Assembly (NCBI GenBank): GCA_021437785.1
Contig: JAILYB010000042.1
Coordinates: 2,232,001 to 2,296,000, forward strand
Reading direction: 5' to 3'
Length of the DNA: 64,000 bases
DNA from: Rhodomyrtus psidioides
Taxonomy: Eukaryota; Streptophyta; Magnoliopsida; Myrtales; Myrtaceae
The notes beneath the pieces were generated by a model, which was not told the DNA's origin, did not search any database, and worked only from the letters and a program-made list of their open reading frames with translations. The number at the start of each line of letters is the position of its first letter. Position 1 is the stretch's first letter. The position numbers and the translations under genes were made by a program. Below are positions 10,901-22,381 of the stretch, in pieces.

Positions 10901-11859
10901 ATAGCGACTGACCGGGCTACTCCGGTGGCTTGCGGGACGTGTTTGGCGGCTGAGCAGGTGCAGACTTTGGATGAGTAGCTCGAGCGGATGTGGTGCTGAA
11001 ATCGTGTGGGGACAAGAACGGCACTGTCGTGGGATAGATTGCCGGCGATCAAGGGAGCAGATGAAGAACTCTTTTTCCCTGACCCTTGTTCTCACGTTCC
11101 TTTCGAAGAGAATTTCTCAAGCTCCCCCTCTCACTTTTCTCACGTGAACCCCAAGTATGTGAGCGCCCCCCTTTTATTCAACCCTAAGTATAATGACGTA
11201 TATATAGACTATGGGATTCCAAATACTGATAGGAGCCTCTTTGGTCCGTCGGATTAGTAGTTCTAGTAAGATATGCTTCCCATCGTTGGATTCAAGAGCC
11301 CTATCCTCATAAGACCATCAAATTTCGGTTAATAGGGAATGTAAATGGGCCAGCCGAAAATTGACCATCTCATGGGCATGAAACGCGCAAGTTCAGGCTC
11401 AAATTGGGCTCCAACTGATTAATTAACTTCCTTAAAATTTAATGAGCGAAAATGGGTTAATTTGAAATAGGTCCATGAATTATAAAAAAAATAAATTCGG
11501 TGCATGACCTTCGAATCGCCGCAAATTAATATCGAAGCTACTTGATAGAATTGAGCTCAAATCCCCCGCCGATAGTCCAAACAAATGTAGATATGATGCA
11601 TGATAGAAATAATCATGAAAAATGATTCAATTATTTTTTGTCAGAACTAAAAGATTAGCTCTAATTTTTATGTAAAAATGACTGAAAAATGTTAGTCAAA
11701 ATTTAGGTGTCAATAGTGTATCGCTCGTTCTATAGTGGAATTTGTTGTTGCTCTTCCCATGGACGTAGGTCTTTACGATCGAATCACGTACATCTAGTAT
11801 TCGATTTTCTTTGCTCGTTCTGTCTATTTTATCGTTCGATCGCTTAGTTCCGCGCAACA
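7978..11859 (+). repeat. 3' LTR of element A, interrupted by a solo LTR
   Basis: It starts tgttgaaaagatgactcg after the purine-rich tract aaggtggagat and ends cgcgcaaca at 11859. Without the inserted element (8688-11715 plus the duplicated gtgta) it is about 850 bases long. A short-repeat AT run near 8230-8280 corresponds to 5396-5453 in the 5' LTR. Confidence 0.85.
8688..11715 (-). mobile_element. Solo LTR of a TAT/Ogre-like large retroelement
   Basis: This 3028-base block is flanked by a perfect 5-bp target duplication, gtgta (8683-8687 and 11716-11720). It sits exactly where element A's 3' LTR breaks. Its ends, tgtcgccacctaaaatt and aatttaggtgtcaata, are inverted relatives of each other. 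They also resemble the LTR ends of the large element at 24298-36968 (tgtcgcgaccc ... ggtgtcaaca). On the minus strand it starts with a mutated TA instead of TG. There is no internal region, primer site or second LTR, so it is a solo LTR left by LTR-LTR recombination. Inside, a cgtaccctgggg-like motif recurs three times (about 9695-9728, 9740-9765, 9837-9868). I see no gene in it. Confidence 0.85.
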
Positions 11860-11900
11860 ACTCCTGCGTAACGAATAAGAGCATAAAAGCGTTTGCGTCC

Positions 11901-12217
11901 GCTAAAGTATACCACAAGTGCCAAAACTAATCTATGGCGCTCATTTTAATGCCAAAACTTTCAAAATAATCAATTAAGTACCAAATGTTTTGAAAAAACC
12001 TCACTACAGTACCAACTCCGGCAAGCCACATCAACTCAAATATTAATAAAAAAATAGGTCACGTCGGATTTCTGATGAGTTTCGTCAGCTCAAATCGGAG
12101 TTGGTACTGAAGTGAACGTTTTTCAAAAGATTTGACACTTAAGTGATCATTTTGAAAGTTTTAGCACTAAGTGAGTGCCGTAAATAAGTTTTGGCACTTA
12201 TGGTATACTTTAGCCCA
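11901..12217. mobile_element. Mutator-like MITE, 317 bp
   Basis: This foldback element has long inverted arms: gctaaagtataccacaagtg on the left, and ggcacttatggtatacttta then gccca on the right. It is flanked by a 9-base duplication, tttgcgtcc / tttgcgtct (11892-11900, 12218-12226), with one mismatch. The paralogous stretch at 14370-14400 (cgcgtttgtctgtcgg) has a single copy of the target and no element, giving an empty site. The element at 49397-49783 belongs to the same family. Confidence 0.8.
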
Positions 12218-12234
12218 TTTGCGTCTGTCAGCTT

Positions 12235-12445
12235 TTCTATTTTTCGTTTGGGGATTTCCTTGGTATCAATTAATGTTAAGCTGGCCAGACCAAGAAAAAT
12301 CAAACTTCATAAGATAGGATAAGAGCAGCTTAGGGAAAAGGTATATAAGCTGTAGTTAGTGGTGAAATTAGAGATAGTTAAATAGTGCCCAAATCCAAAG
12401 GGTGATCCAGTATTAAAATAATTTAGATATTGCGCTTCAAGAAAC
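12235..12445. repeat. Duplicated host segment (partner 14392-14605)
   Basis: About 210 bases here are closely similar, in the same orientation, to 14392-14605 (shared runs such as ctggccagaccaagaaaaat and gatagttaaatagtgccca). This is a piece of the ancestral RLP repeat unit, upstream of an RLP copy. It carries no coding frame. Confidence 0.8.
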
Positions 12446-12479
12446 GTTCGATTTTTTTGGTGAAAAAGCAGCTGCAGAT

Positions 12480-13070
12480 CAGAAATAGACCCAAGCAATG
12501 GATGAAGAAATTCACTCCATTGAGAAGAATGATACATAAGTTTTAACTTCTTTACCACGTGGTAAGAAGTCGATTGGTATCAAGTGGGCGTATAAGAGGA
12601 AGTACAAGCCCAATGATCGCTGGACTATTACAAAGGTAGGTAGGTTGTAAAGGGCTACAAGCAAGAGCCAGTTATTGATTATTTTGAAGTATTTGCACTA
12701 GTGGCTCGATTGGATACTATTCAGATGATCTCAGCACTTGCAGCTCAAAACCGTTGGAAGATCCTGTTAGAGCATGGTTATTAAAAGTGCCCGTATGAGC
12801 ATACATATTAAGTCAAACACTAACAATGAAATCATATTTGTTCGTCTTTATGTTGATGACTTGATATTTACAGGGAATTGTGAAAAAATGTTTGCTGAAT
12901 TCAAGGAAGCTATGATTAGCCAGTTCGAGATGACATATTTGGGATTGATGTCCTATTTTCTTGGTCTTAAAGTGAAGTAAACATATAATGTCATATTTAT
13001 TTCATAGCAAAAATGTGTTAATAATATTTTGAAGCGATTGAAAATGGAATCGCTCAAACCAATTCGGATA
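12480..13070 (+). pseudogene. Decayed copia reverse transcriptase fragment
   Basis: Conceptual translation shows the pre-RT block (QAMDEEIHSIEKND, then GIKWAYKRK). After frame breaks and deletions comes the RT active-site block LYVDDLIFTGN, followed by YLGLMSYFLGLKVK, all typical of copia pol. Weak similarity runs to about 13070 (ILKRLKMES). Stops and frameshifts are frequent and no LTRs are adjacent, so it is an old fragment. It differs from elements A-E. It abuts the truncated RLP copy that begins at about 13108. Confidence 0.8.
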
Positions 13071-13107
13071 ATTGTAGCAGAATGGTTGGAGCTGAAGAAA
13101 GGAAGAA

Positions 13108-13301
13108 GCGATTCTTTGGTCCCGATGTACTAGCTTGGAAGACACGGAGGCGTAAAAAACGAGGTTGTTTCTCAACTCGAGCAAGAGCCATCTTTGATCG
13201 ATGTTGAGACACTGGGCTGCAGCTGAAGCCCTAGCAGCATCGGAGAAGATGGAGATGGTGGATACAGCAAAAAGAAGCCATAAGACGATGGAACGGTTCA
13301 T
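13108..13301 (-). pseudogene. RLP 5' fragment (signal peptide and start of LRR cap)
   Basis: From the Met at 13301 the product starts MNRSIVLWLLFAVSTIS and continues through the Cys and DQRWLLLELRNNLVF block to about KLVHRDQ, matching the first ~62 residues of RLP1. It lacks the WxGVxC motif and all LRRs. Homology stops at about 13108, where the old copia fragment begins. The rest of the gene was lost. Its upstream flank is the paralogue of the RLP1 promoter region. Confidence 0.85.
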
Positions 13302-14391
13302 CGGAAGAAGGTGGAAGAAGAGCGCGGAAAGAGGGAGTCAACCGAGACGAAGTCGACACTTGGGGGGGAGTAGAGGAGTCGTCCAACGTAAGTGCAATTA
13401 TTCTTGCTGGGTTTGCAGTGGAGCTGTATATGGTCCATAATTCTCATCACATCGTATCATGGAATTTTTTTGGGTCCCCATGCGCGACTGACTTAAGTTG
13501 ACTTGACCTGCGAATGCAAGTGGCGCTTCCCGATGGACTGTTTTCCGCAATTCGTGCGTGGTGATTACCTAATATTGATAGTAAATTTAAAATATCGATG
13601 CCAAGTAAGATGTGATTAGTTCGATCAATTGTTTATAAATTACTAATGAAATAATAACTTTACCATTGACAAACCAAATAATATATTGCAATTTATCGAA
13701 AATTTTACTGGCAAGCGCGAAAGTATTTGTAACTTATCTATGAAGTTACGACAAAACCCAAAAATATATTGCACACTTTTTTTTTTTCATATGTGGGGAT
13801 GTAAGCTTCTGTAAGTCCCCGATGAAATAGCAATTTTACAACTCAAGAAACTTAATAGTAGATTTTACATTTTGTATTTTTGTAAGTTTTTTTAAGCTAC
13901 CAATGAAGTCAAAATTTCATCATCCACAAACTCAATAATAGCAGATTATCCCTTGTTTTTTCCTATTCTAGAAGTGGGCACGCAAGCATTTGCAAGATAG
14001 CCGTGAAATAACAATTTTACCATAACATCGACAAAAAAAAGCATCAGATTACTACTTGTTTGAGATTTTGCAAGGGAGCCCCAAACTGTTTGTAAGTTAT
14101 TAATGAAATAATAATTTTACCACCACAAGCTTAATAGTAGAGTAACATATATATTCATAAATTTGTACGTAAATTAGCAATGAAGTAACAATTTTACCTG
14201 GAACTGGAAAGTTTCGTGCGAAATGGGCAACTGTCAAGAACAGAGAAATTCTGGAAGAAGCGGTCAAAGTAAACGCCTGCAGGTGGGGACGATTTTGTCT
14301 AGTGTTAATGTTCGTCGTGGGGCTCTGATGTTCACTTACTCTGTGGACTCCTGTGTAGGGAATAGGAGCAGAAACGCGTTTGTCTGTCGGG
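13302..14391 (-). repeat. 5' flank of the truncated RLP copy
   Basis: 13302-13800 is paralogous to 4536-5130, upstream of RLP1. Further out, 13800-14220 is AT-rich and contains several degenerate copies of a phrase like caatgaagtaacaattttacc (13825, 13905, 14008, 14100, 14180), that is, a loose local repeat. 14331-14391 contains the uninterrupted target sites of element A and of the MITE at 11901. No gene is seen. Confidence 0.6.
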
Positions 14392-15130
14392 CTTTTCTTT
14401 TTTCGTTTGCGGATTTCCTTGATGTCAATTAATGTTACGCTGGCCAGACCAAGAAAAATCAAACTTCAAAAGATCGGATAAGACCAGCTTAGGGAAAATG
14501 TATATAAGGTATAGTTACTGGTAAAATTAGTGATAGTTAAATAGTGCCCAAAATCAAAGGGTGGTTCAGTATTAGAATGATCGAGATATTGCGCTTTAAG
14601 AAACACTTTCAATTTTAATGTATGGATCATACTCATCACAGCCACTAAAGCCAAGAATGAATCGGAGATGGAGTCGGGTTTCATGCAAATGGACCTGTCT
14701 TTTGCAATAGAGCTTGTCGATGGACAAAGGTTGTTGAATCAAAAGTTCTCCACTAAAAGAAAGTGCCTTTTTATTTTCACTTGTTAACATTTGATAACTA
14801 ATTGAAAAACAACAAATTTGCTATCGATTGATGGTTGTTCTTCAAACGTGTGCCTGTGTCTACTTAGGTGTTCCTAGTATTGTCGTAATCTTTATTAGTG
14901 TGCAAATGGACTGAATTTAATTATAACTTAATTGTATTACTGTGGTGGGTCTGCCTTGAGAACGTTTCTGCTGGGGCTGACTTCCATGGTCGTTGCAGGG
15001 TAATATTCCATTCCCAAATTTTTTCTTTGCTTTTCCACTTAAGTCACGACCATATGCAAGATTGTCTCTTTGAATGATTGTCCGGTGATGACCGACCTAA
15101 AGTGGTGTTGGGAATACTTTTCAGCAGGTA
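14392..15130. repeat. Duplicated RLP-upstream segment
   Basis: 14392-14605 pairs with 12235-12445. From about 14580 to 15130 it pairs with 51160-51710 (gatattgcgct, the block around tcggagatggagtcgg, tcacgacca then tgtctctttgaatga). These are shared upstream stretches of the RLP repeat unit. No coding frame is seen. Confidence 0.65.
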
Positions 15131-15399
15131 CATAAAAGAGGTCTAATTGATTTTGTCGATATTCATATTTAAATTAGATTAGACTCCAAAATTTAAGTTT
15201 GGACACTTCATTCAAATTCGATCGGGTCGAAGCTCAACTGTTTTAGATTGAGTTTCACCCGCGAATTTTTTTTTTTTTAATTTTAAGAAATTTGAAATGA
15301 CTCAGCCTGATTTGAATCGGTTGTCATCAATGAATTTTCGTTGGAGCTCGATTCAAGCTCGAGATCAATTCGACTTTAATTAAATCTCAACTCAAGACG
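15131..15399. other. Spacer, no feature recognised
   Basis: AT-rich sequence with a poly-T run near 15270. Short phrases such as attcgatcgggtcga loosely resemble 51780-51890, which may continue the duplicated segment. I see no gene or element ends. Confidence 0.3.
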
Positions 15400-15770
15400 C
15401 TCCCAGTTCAAACATATATTTGAACAAGAACTTGAAAACCGTTTGCGAAGATTGCGCCTTTGGTCCAGTTTGGTGGGGCTACACACGCGTGGACTGAAGA
15501 ATTTTATTTCTATGAATGTGAAGAAGGGTGTTGATTTTGATTGAAGGACTTTCCCACCATAGAATAATAGACAGCTATGCTTCAACTTCCTCCACCGTAG
15601 ACGCAATAGCGTTTCGGTGCTCCCCCTTGTTCGCGGATTTCCAAAATGCGGTTTGTGGATGTTAAATACAATACGTGAATGGTAAATTTGAAATGTCCTT
15701 CATAACAAACCAAATTGTAAATTATCACTTACATTTCTTGGTGCTAAAAATTGGAAACCAGTTATAACAG
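15400..15770. repeat. Duplicated RLP 5'-flank segment (partner 48865-49180)
   Basis: This stretch is similar in the same orientation to the 5' flank of RLP2 (gcgaagattg, ctttggtccagttt, cttcctcc then gtagacgcaatag, ttcgcggat then ttccaaaatgc). Here it sits just left of RLP2's 3' flank, with no RLP body next to it, so an RLP copy has probably been lost at this point. Confidence 0.7.
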
Positions 15771-16400
15771 GATGTGTTTCAGGATCTATGTCGGGACCTT
15801 ACCCATCCGGCCCATGCTTACCCGTTACCCCTATAGCAGATTACATAAAGATACTATGAGCTATTCAAGAAGGACCCGATTGAGAATGGGGTAGAGTTAG
15901 AGGAGTTGATTCCAAAAGATGCAATTGCACAAGATCATAGACTATGGGACTGAAAGTGAACTTAACTTTTCTAAACCAATTTTCTACTAGCAAGGGAAGG
16001 CATTCACTGTAGTAGAAGTGCTTAAATAATTGATGAAGAGAATGGGAAAATATGTTGGCAAAGTTACAGCATTATAATATAATCTTGATGTATTGAAAAC
16101 AAGTAAGTGCCGATTTTCCTACATCATACTTTGCAACGTAACTTTTTTTCCCACTCTAAAATGAGGGCGTCTTCAGTCTTTTTTCTTCCTTTCTATACAT
16201 TAGTCCTTTACTACTTTCTCAACTTTCTTTCAACAAGGATTTCGTTCTTTTTTTCCATACTTTTGGCTTGTCATTTTATACCATGAACTTCCTCTATATA
16301 TTCAATATTTTCTCTTTTGGGGCAAATGTACTAGAAGTCCTAAAAACGTGTAGACGAAGTGCTATCAAATCATAAAAATGTAAGAAAGGATCGCAAGTAT
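15755..16400. repeat. RLP 3'-flank segment with an empty site
   Basis: About 640 bases are closely paralogous to 61760-62413 (shared runs such as gctattcaagaa, ttcactgtagtagaagtgc, aatataatcttgat). At 16369-16376 (atcataaa) it keeps the uninterrupted target of the 836-bp element that sits at 62414-63249 in the other copy. Confidence 0.8.
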
Positions 16401-16760
16401 TACGAAGTACTTCCATTTACTGGGTAAATCACATATTTTTGCTGCAAGATTTAGGACTTATGATACACTTAATCCTCGAAATTACTTAATTTTTCAATTT
16501 GGCAGATATTGCATTATGGCTTTAGGTTCATACTTTACCTATCCAAAAACATTCCATCTTAGTTTACAACAATCTTCAATGAAGAATCTTCTTCATTGCA
16601 AAATTTTGCATTCCACAACTCGGGGAAAATGGTCATATGGCTCTGTCATTTTCAAGTTTCTACACTAGATGCAAACAGCAAGAGTTCTATCGATCAATAA
16701 ACATACCTGAATCTCAGCGGAAACTTTTCAAATTTGATAATTCAATATTAGCTGAAATTT
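16401..16760. other. 3' flank of RLP2, no gene
   Basis: Non-coding AT-rich sequence directly downstream of the RLP2 stop codon. It is presumably the 3' untranslated region and terminator zone. No canonical polyadenylation signal is convincing enough to mark. Confidence 0.4.
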
Positions 16761-17519
16761 TCATGGACGTGCGTGTCTGAACAACACTTTATCCCAAAAT
16801 CGATAGTATGCTTGCCTCCATGATCGGATAAACATTAACGGACCACAAAATGCCCAGAAGCCAACAACGAATCCAAGCGGTATGCCCAGGTAAAACCACT
16901 TCCTCTCGCTGTCATCATTGTCGCCATCGTCACCAGCTTCATCCGTCCCATTCGTGGTGATTGGGCAACTTTTGTTGAGCTGAAGCCCACACAGTCCTGG
17001 GTTTCCTTCGAAGGAACTTTCGGAGAACGTGAGAAACTGTCCGTTGGCCGGGATGCTTCCCACCAGTTGATTGTTTGAGAGGTTCAAGAACGAAAGGAAA
17101 TGAAGATTCGTAAGATGAGCCGGTATGGTTCGATTGAGATAGTTGCATGACAGGTCCAATGACTCGAGCTGATGCAGATCCCCAAAAATAGAAGGAATGG
17201 AACCTGAGATGGCATTATGTGATAGGTTGAGGAAACAAAGTGCTTTGAGATCCCGGAGTGCGTCTGGTATTGGACCGTCCAATCTATTGCCCGATAAGTC
17301 GATCGACGTGAAAATAGTCAGAATCTTGACAAGTTCTAGCTGTCGACCTTTGAAGTTTACAACCACTATATCTTGATAGGTCTGATTCAATTGGTAAATT
17401 CCACTCCGACGAATTGATTGATGCAGGTCATTCAAGTCCATGTTGGCCTTCATAGCCTCCAAGGATGTGAGGAGACTCGCAGGCAGCGTGCCGCTGAAAT
17501 CGTTTGAAGACAGGTCAAC
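16761..17519 (-). pseudogene. RLP2, 3' piece: last LRRs, membrane helix, tail
   Basis: This is the last of three collinear pieces of one RLP gene (the others are 40889-42469 and 47857-48710). It continues in frame from the SSNDFSGTLP repeat through the island (EAMKANMDLNDL), five or so LRRs, the C-cap (GLCGLQLNKSC), an acidic stretch (DDGDNDDSERK), the membrane helix beginning WFYLGIPLGF, and a short tail ending RHARP. The frame is unbroken here. The gene is cut at 17519 by the composite insertion; gtcaac (17514-17519) is repeated at 40889-40894 on the far side. Put end to end, the three pieces would total about 3.19 kb, close to RLP1's 3.24 kb. Confidence 0.9.
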
Positions 17520-17530
17520 ATATTTAACAT
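17520..17530. other. Ten-base inverted LTR tip at the insertion edge
   Basis: Between the host duplication gtcaac and the first base of B's LTR lies atatttaaca plus one t. atatttaaca is the exact reverse complement of the first ten bases of element C's LTR (tgttaaatat). It is either a relic of an earlier insertion in the opposite orientation or template-switch filler. Confidence 0.5.
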
Positions 17531-18242
17531 TGTTGTAATACTAACGCGGAAATTAATTAGGATGTTGCAAATACGTCAATGCAAAAGCCAGAGAAAATAA
17601 CGAGGAACGATAAAGGACACCAGATATAACGTGGTTCGGTCCGAATGTCGGTACCTACATCCACGGGGAGAGCCAGCAAGAACAATCCACTATATCGGAG
17701 AATTGGATTTACAATCGCTCAATACACTCTCGTGTTTCCCACACCTAGATTATACCCAAACCCAAGTGTTTACAATAAACAACTCTATTGGATAAATAAA
17801 ATAAACTCACAAGTCACGCACAAAACTGTTTGACTTCTCCGCGCGATCACGAGATCTCACGCACGCTGTCCTGCTCGTATCGCTCTCGGCGTCCCTTTTG
17901 CGATACAGTGCGGCTGCGGCTCTTCTTTTTCGTTCTTCTCGTGCGGCTTGTCTCTGTGCGGCTTCGTCTAGATGTGCAGTACAATCTTCTTTCTTTTCTT
18001 TGCGGCACGACTCTACTTAGGAAAGAGGATCCCTATTTCCTTTTATTTCTTTTTTCAATTCTGCAGGCGTCTGACTAAAGGAAAGAAAAACCACACTTTT
18101 TCTTCCTTTATTTTAATGAGCCCACAAAGTAATATATAATATGAAATCCCCCCTCTTTTGTCTTTTACTGCTACTAGAATCTACAGAAGCTATGTTTCAC
18201 CGAAAGCCATAAAACATAAAAATATTGAGACATAATATAACA
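17531..18242 (-). repeat. 3' LTR of element B
   Basis: It runs from tgttgtaatac to gacataatataaca on the plus strand. The polypurine tract aaggtggagaat (minus strand) lies just outside at 18243-18256. It is 712 bases long, with cytosine- and T-rich stretches and a TATA-like run near 18130-18140. Confidence 0.8.
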
Positions 18243-18324
18243 ATTCTCCACCTTGGCTCGATATTTAAAACCAACTCAATAGTGCTCATCATCCATGCTG
18301 CTCTCCCATCGCCTCGAAAGGCGA

Positions 18325-21300
18325 TCACTCTCCACAGACGCCAATAGTACTCAAGCAGAGCTTGAGCTTGGCTAAAGGAACATGCTTAGTCATCATGTCC
18401 GCCGGGTTCTTCGCTGTCGCGATCTTTTTCACAACGACCTTACCCTTTGTTAATATATCTCGGATGAAGTGGTACCTGATATTGATATGTTTCGTCCGCT
18501 CGTGATAAATCGGATTATATGCCAGAAATATCGCACCTTGGTTATCATAGTGTATGTCAACACTTTTCTGATCTAACCCAAAATCCAAGAGCAAACCCTG
18601 CAACCATATCGCCTCTTTCGCTATAAAGGTTAGTGCCATGTACTCTGCCTCAGTCGACGACAAGGCCACGTGGTCCTGTAAGGACGCCTTCCAACTAACT
18701 GCACCACCTGCAAGCGTAAATACGTACCCTGCTAAAGACCTGCACTCATCCAAGTCACCTGCATGATCAGAATCCACATAACCTGTGGTTTCACTGCCAT
18801 TACTGTTCCTCCGGTATACTATACCAATATCTGTTGTCCCCTTCAAATATCTGAGGATCCATTTCACAGCTTCCCAATGAGTTTTACCAGGACGTTTCAT
18901 AAAACGACTAACTACACTGACAGCTTGTGAAATATCAGGTCTAGTGCACACCATAACATACATAATACTACCCACTGCACTAGAATATGGAACAGGGACA
19001 TATGCTCCTCCTCCTTCTCAGTCTGCGGTGATGACTTAACTGAAAGTTTAAAGTGCTTCGCTAATGGTGTACTTACAGACTTCGCTGACTGCATATTAAA
19101 ACGTGCTATAATCTTCTCAATATATTTCTTTTGAGATAGACGTAAAAATCCTGCAGTCCTATCACGCAAAATCTCCATACCCAATATTTTCTTTGCAGCA
19201 CCTAAATCTTTCATCTCAAACTCAGCACTCAACTGCCTTTTCAGCACATCAATATCAGACATATTCTTAGCTGCTATCAGCATATCATCAACATATAATA
19301 GCAGATATATCAAAGACCCATCATCCAGTCTCCTAAAATAAACACAGCTATCTATCTGACTCTTAGAATAGTCCTGACTAGCCATGAAAGCATCAAATCG
19401 CTTATACCATTGTCTAGGAGACTGTTTCAGCCCATATAGAGATTTCCTTAACAAGCAAACATTATCTTCCTTACCCGGAATAGCAAATCCCTCTGGCTGC
19501 CTCATGTAAATCTGCTCCTCCAACTCACCATGAAGAAACGTCGTCTTTACATCAAGCTGCTCCAACTCGAGATCCTTTGCAGCAACCAAGGCAAGTAAAA
19601 TACGAATAGAAGTATGCCTTACCACAGGAGAAAACACTTCATTGTAGTCAATGCCCTCCCGCTGTGTAAACCCCTTCGCCACAAGTCTCGCCTTATACCT
19701 CGCTGCCTCGACACCAGGAATGCCTTCTTTCCGTTTGTAGACCCATTTGCTTCCAACAATCTTCTGGCTCTTAGGTACTTTAACTAGTTCCCATGTCTGA
19801 TTCCGATGGAGTGATTCCATCTCTTCACTCATAGCCCCTAGCAACTGCGACGACTCAGAACTAGCCATCGCCTCAGAGTAAGACGAAGGCTCATCTGTCT
19901 CCACCTCGTCACCTACAGTCAAAGCATAAGCAATATCTGTATAACCATAACGTACCGATGGTTTTATTTGCCTTCGCTGTCTACCCTCAACTAAAGTCTG
20001 CTGCGGCTGTACTGGTTGTTCACTATCACCGACTTCAGGAATCGCGGCCTCATCTGCAGTCTCAACATCTATTACCTCCGAGGTCTCCGGAGTCTCCACC
20101 TGAAACTCCACCTCACTACTGACACCATGATCTGTCTGCTCTGCTGGTAGTGTCTCAGGACTCCTCTGTCGAAGCATTGCAGTCTCGTTGAAGATCACGT
20201 CTCTGCTGATTAGAAAACCGGGTGATCTGGGATCAGTGCACCACAGCCGGTAGCCTTTCACCCCATGTGCATAACCCAGAAATATGCACTTCTTCGACCT
20301 CGGCTCAAGCTTACCATCACTAGCATGAGCATACGCAGGACATCCGAATACTCGTAATCCGGAGTAATCAACAGTTTTCCCCGACCATACTTCCTCTGGA
20401 GTCTTCCACTCAATAGCAGATGATGGAGATCCATTAATCAGGTAACATGCCATGTTCACTGCTTCAGCCCAAAATTCCTTGCCAATTCCAGCATGTGATA
20501 ACATGCTCCGAGCCCGCTCAAGTAGAGTTCTGTTCTTCCGTTCTGCCACACCATTCTGCTGTGGTGTCCCAGGTACTGTGCGGTGTCTAACAATACATTC
20601 TCTCTCGCAGAACTCGGTAAAATCTTTACCACAGAACTCCATGCCGTTATCGGTTCTCAGGCACTTGATCTGCTTATCTGACTGCTTCTTAATCAATGCC
20701 TTAAATTTCTTGAACCGATCAAACACATCAGATTTGTGCTTCAGAAAGTATACCCATACCTTCCTGGAATAATCGTCGATAAAAGTCAGCATATAACGGG
20801 CACCTCCTTTCGAAGGAACTGGAGACGGGCCCCAGACATCTGAATGAATATACTCAACTGGTTGCTTGGTCGAATGAATACCTGTAGTAAACTTAATCCT
20901 GCACTGCTTCCCAAAGATGCAGTGCTCACATAAGTCTAACTTACTTGTCTTCTGACCCTTTAACAACCCCTATCACTCAGCATTGTCATACCTGCCTCAC
21001 TCATGTGCCCTAAACGCATATGCCATAAACGAGTTAAGTCAGAATCTGACTCACCTGATGAAACTGCAGCAGCTCCTGTCACGGTCTCTCCCAGTAGATG
21101 ATATAGAGAATTCGCTTTCTTCCCTTTCATCATTGTCATGGCACCTCGAGAGATCTTCAGCACTCCACCTTCAGCGGTGTACTTACACCCGATATCATCG
21201 AGTGTCCCCAGAGAAATAAGGTTCTTCTTGAGCTCCGGTACATGCCTCACGTCTGTCAATGTGCGAACTACACCATCGTGCATCTGAATCCGAACTGTCC

Positions 21301-22291
21301 CTATCCCCACAACCTTACAAGCTGCGTTATTCCCCAATAGAACTCTACCACCATCTGCAGTCTGGTAAGTAGTAAACCAGTTCCTATGAGGCGTCCTATG
21401 ATAAGAACACCCCGAATCTAGCACCCATTCGTCTCCTGACGAACCTGTAGTCACACACAAAACAGCCTCTGCATCACTAGTGTTCTCCTCAGCAATATTC
21501 GCCACACTAACTGTGGCTTTCTGCTTATCACCTCTATTTCTCAACTTAGGACAATCTCTCCTGACGTGCCCTTCCTCATGACATTCAAAACACTTCACGC
21601 GCCCCTTGAATTTTCTATGGCGTGATTTAGACCTGCTTTTACCTCTGCTGCTACTGGACCCTCGCTGTTGCTCTCTACCCCGAATCATTAGTCCATGCGC
21701 TACATCCTACGCCAGACTGTCATCTCGCAACTTTCTCTGCCACTCTTTAGAAAACAAAGCGGACTTTACCTCCTCTGAGGTAATCGAAGTACGCCCCTGT
21801 AGTAAAGAGTCAGTAAAGTGCTCCCATGACTCTGGTAAAGAAGCCAACAACATCATGCTCTGCTCTTCATCTTCAAGAATCTTACCGACATTCTTCAAAT
21901 CCATCATGAGTTTATTAAATTCATCTAGGTGGGTTCTGATAGACGTACCTTCAATATATCTGAACTGGAACATCCTCTTCAACATGTACAAGTCATTGTT
22001 CAAACCCTTCTTTACATAGAGCGACTGAAGCTTTGCCCACAATGCTGCGGTATCCTTCTCCTCGCCTACCTCTATTAGCACTTCATCCGATAAATTCAAC
22101 AGGATTTGACTCCTAGCTTTCCTCATCAACACATCCTTATCATCATCTTTCATTAATTCACGCAACTTAGCTTTGCCCTCCAATGCTTCTGCCAAACCTA
22201 GAGTTGTCAATAATGCCTCCATCTTGAGGCTCCACAACCCAAAGTTGTTCCTCCCGTTAAACTTCTCAATTTCAGCTTTCACCCTAGTCAT
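18325..22291 (-). pseudogene. Gag-pol of element B, broken
   Basis: Gag starts at 22291 (MTRVKAEIEKFNG). A TAG stop at 21707 precedes the zinc knuckle (CFECHEEGHVRRDC, intact) and the protease (WVLDSGCSYHRT). At about 20965 one G is lost from a run of five seen in C, shifting the frame before the integrase zinc finger. Integrase follows (FIDDYSRK, RTDNGMEF, QQNGVAERKNRT), then RT with YVDDMLIAAKNM. A second single-base deletion near 18990 (gtccctg where C has gtcccgtg) shifts the frame again before RNase H (STEAEYMALTFIAKEAIW; stop at 18325). At least three lesions make it non-functional. Confidence 0.9.
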
Positions 22292-22367
22292 AATTGCAGC
22301 AACAGAATTCCAGATAATAACCAGACAAGTAAAAGCCCCAAATTACAATCCAGAAAATCTGATCCAA

Positions 22368-22379
22368 GCTCTGATACCA
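22368..22379 (-). other. Primer-binding site of element B
   Basis: gctctgatacca on the plus strand is tggtatcagagc on the minus strand, two bases from the 5' LTR. It is the initiator Met tRNA type. Confidence 0.9.
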
Positions 22380-22381
22380 AT

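Larger units (their letters stand above)
5225..11859 (+). mobile_element. Copia element A, RT-less and 5'-truncated
   Basis: This Ty1-copia derivative has a truncated 5' LTR (5225-6139), an initiator-Met-tRNA primer site (6142-6153), a broken gag-protease-integrase region (6181-7883), and a 3' LTR (7978-11859) that is split by a solo LTR (8688-11715). Reverse transcriptase and RNase H are absent. The right flank (11860 onward, actcctgcgtaacg) matches the paralogous stretch near 14346, which gives the uninterrupted pre-insertion site. The left flank does not match that site, so host DNA was lost with the LTR start. Element E (51936-60077) is a better-preserved sister. Confidence 0.85.
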
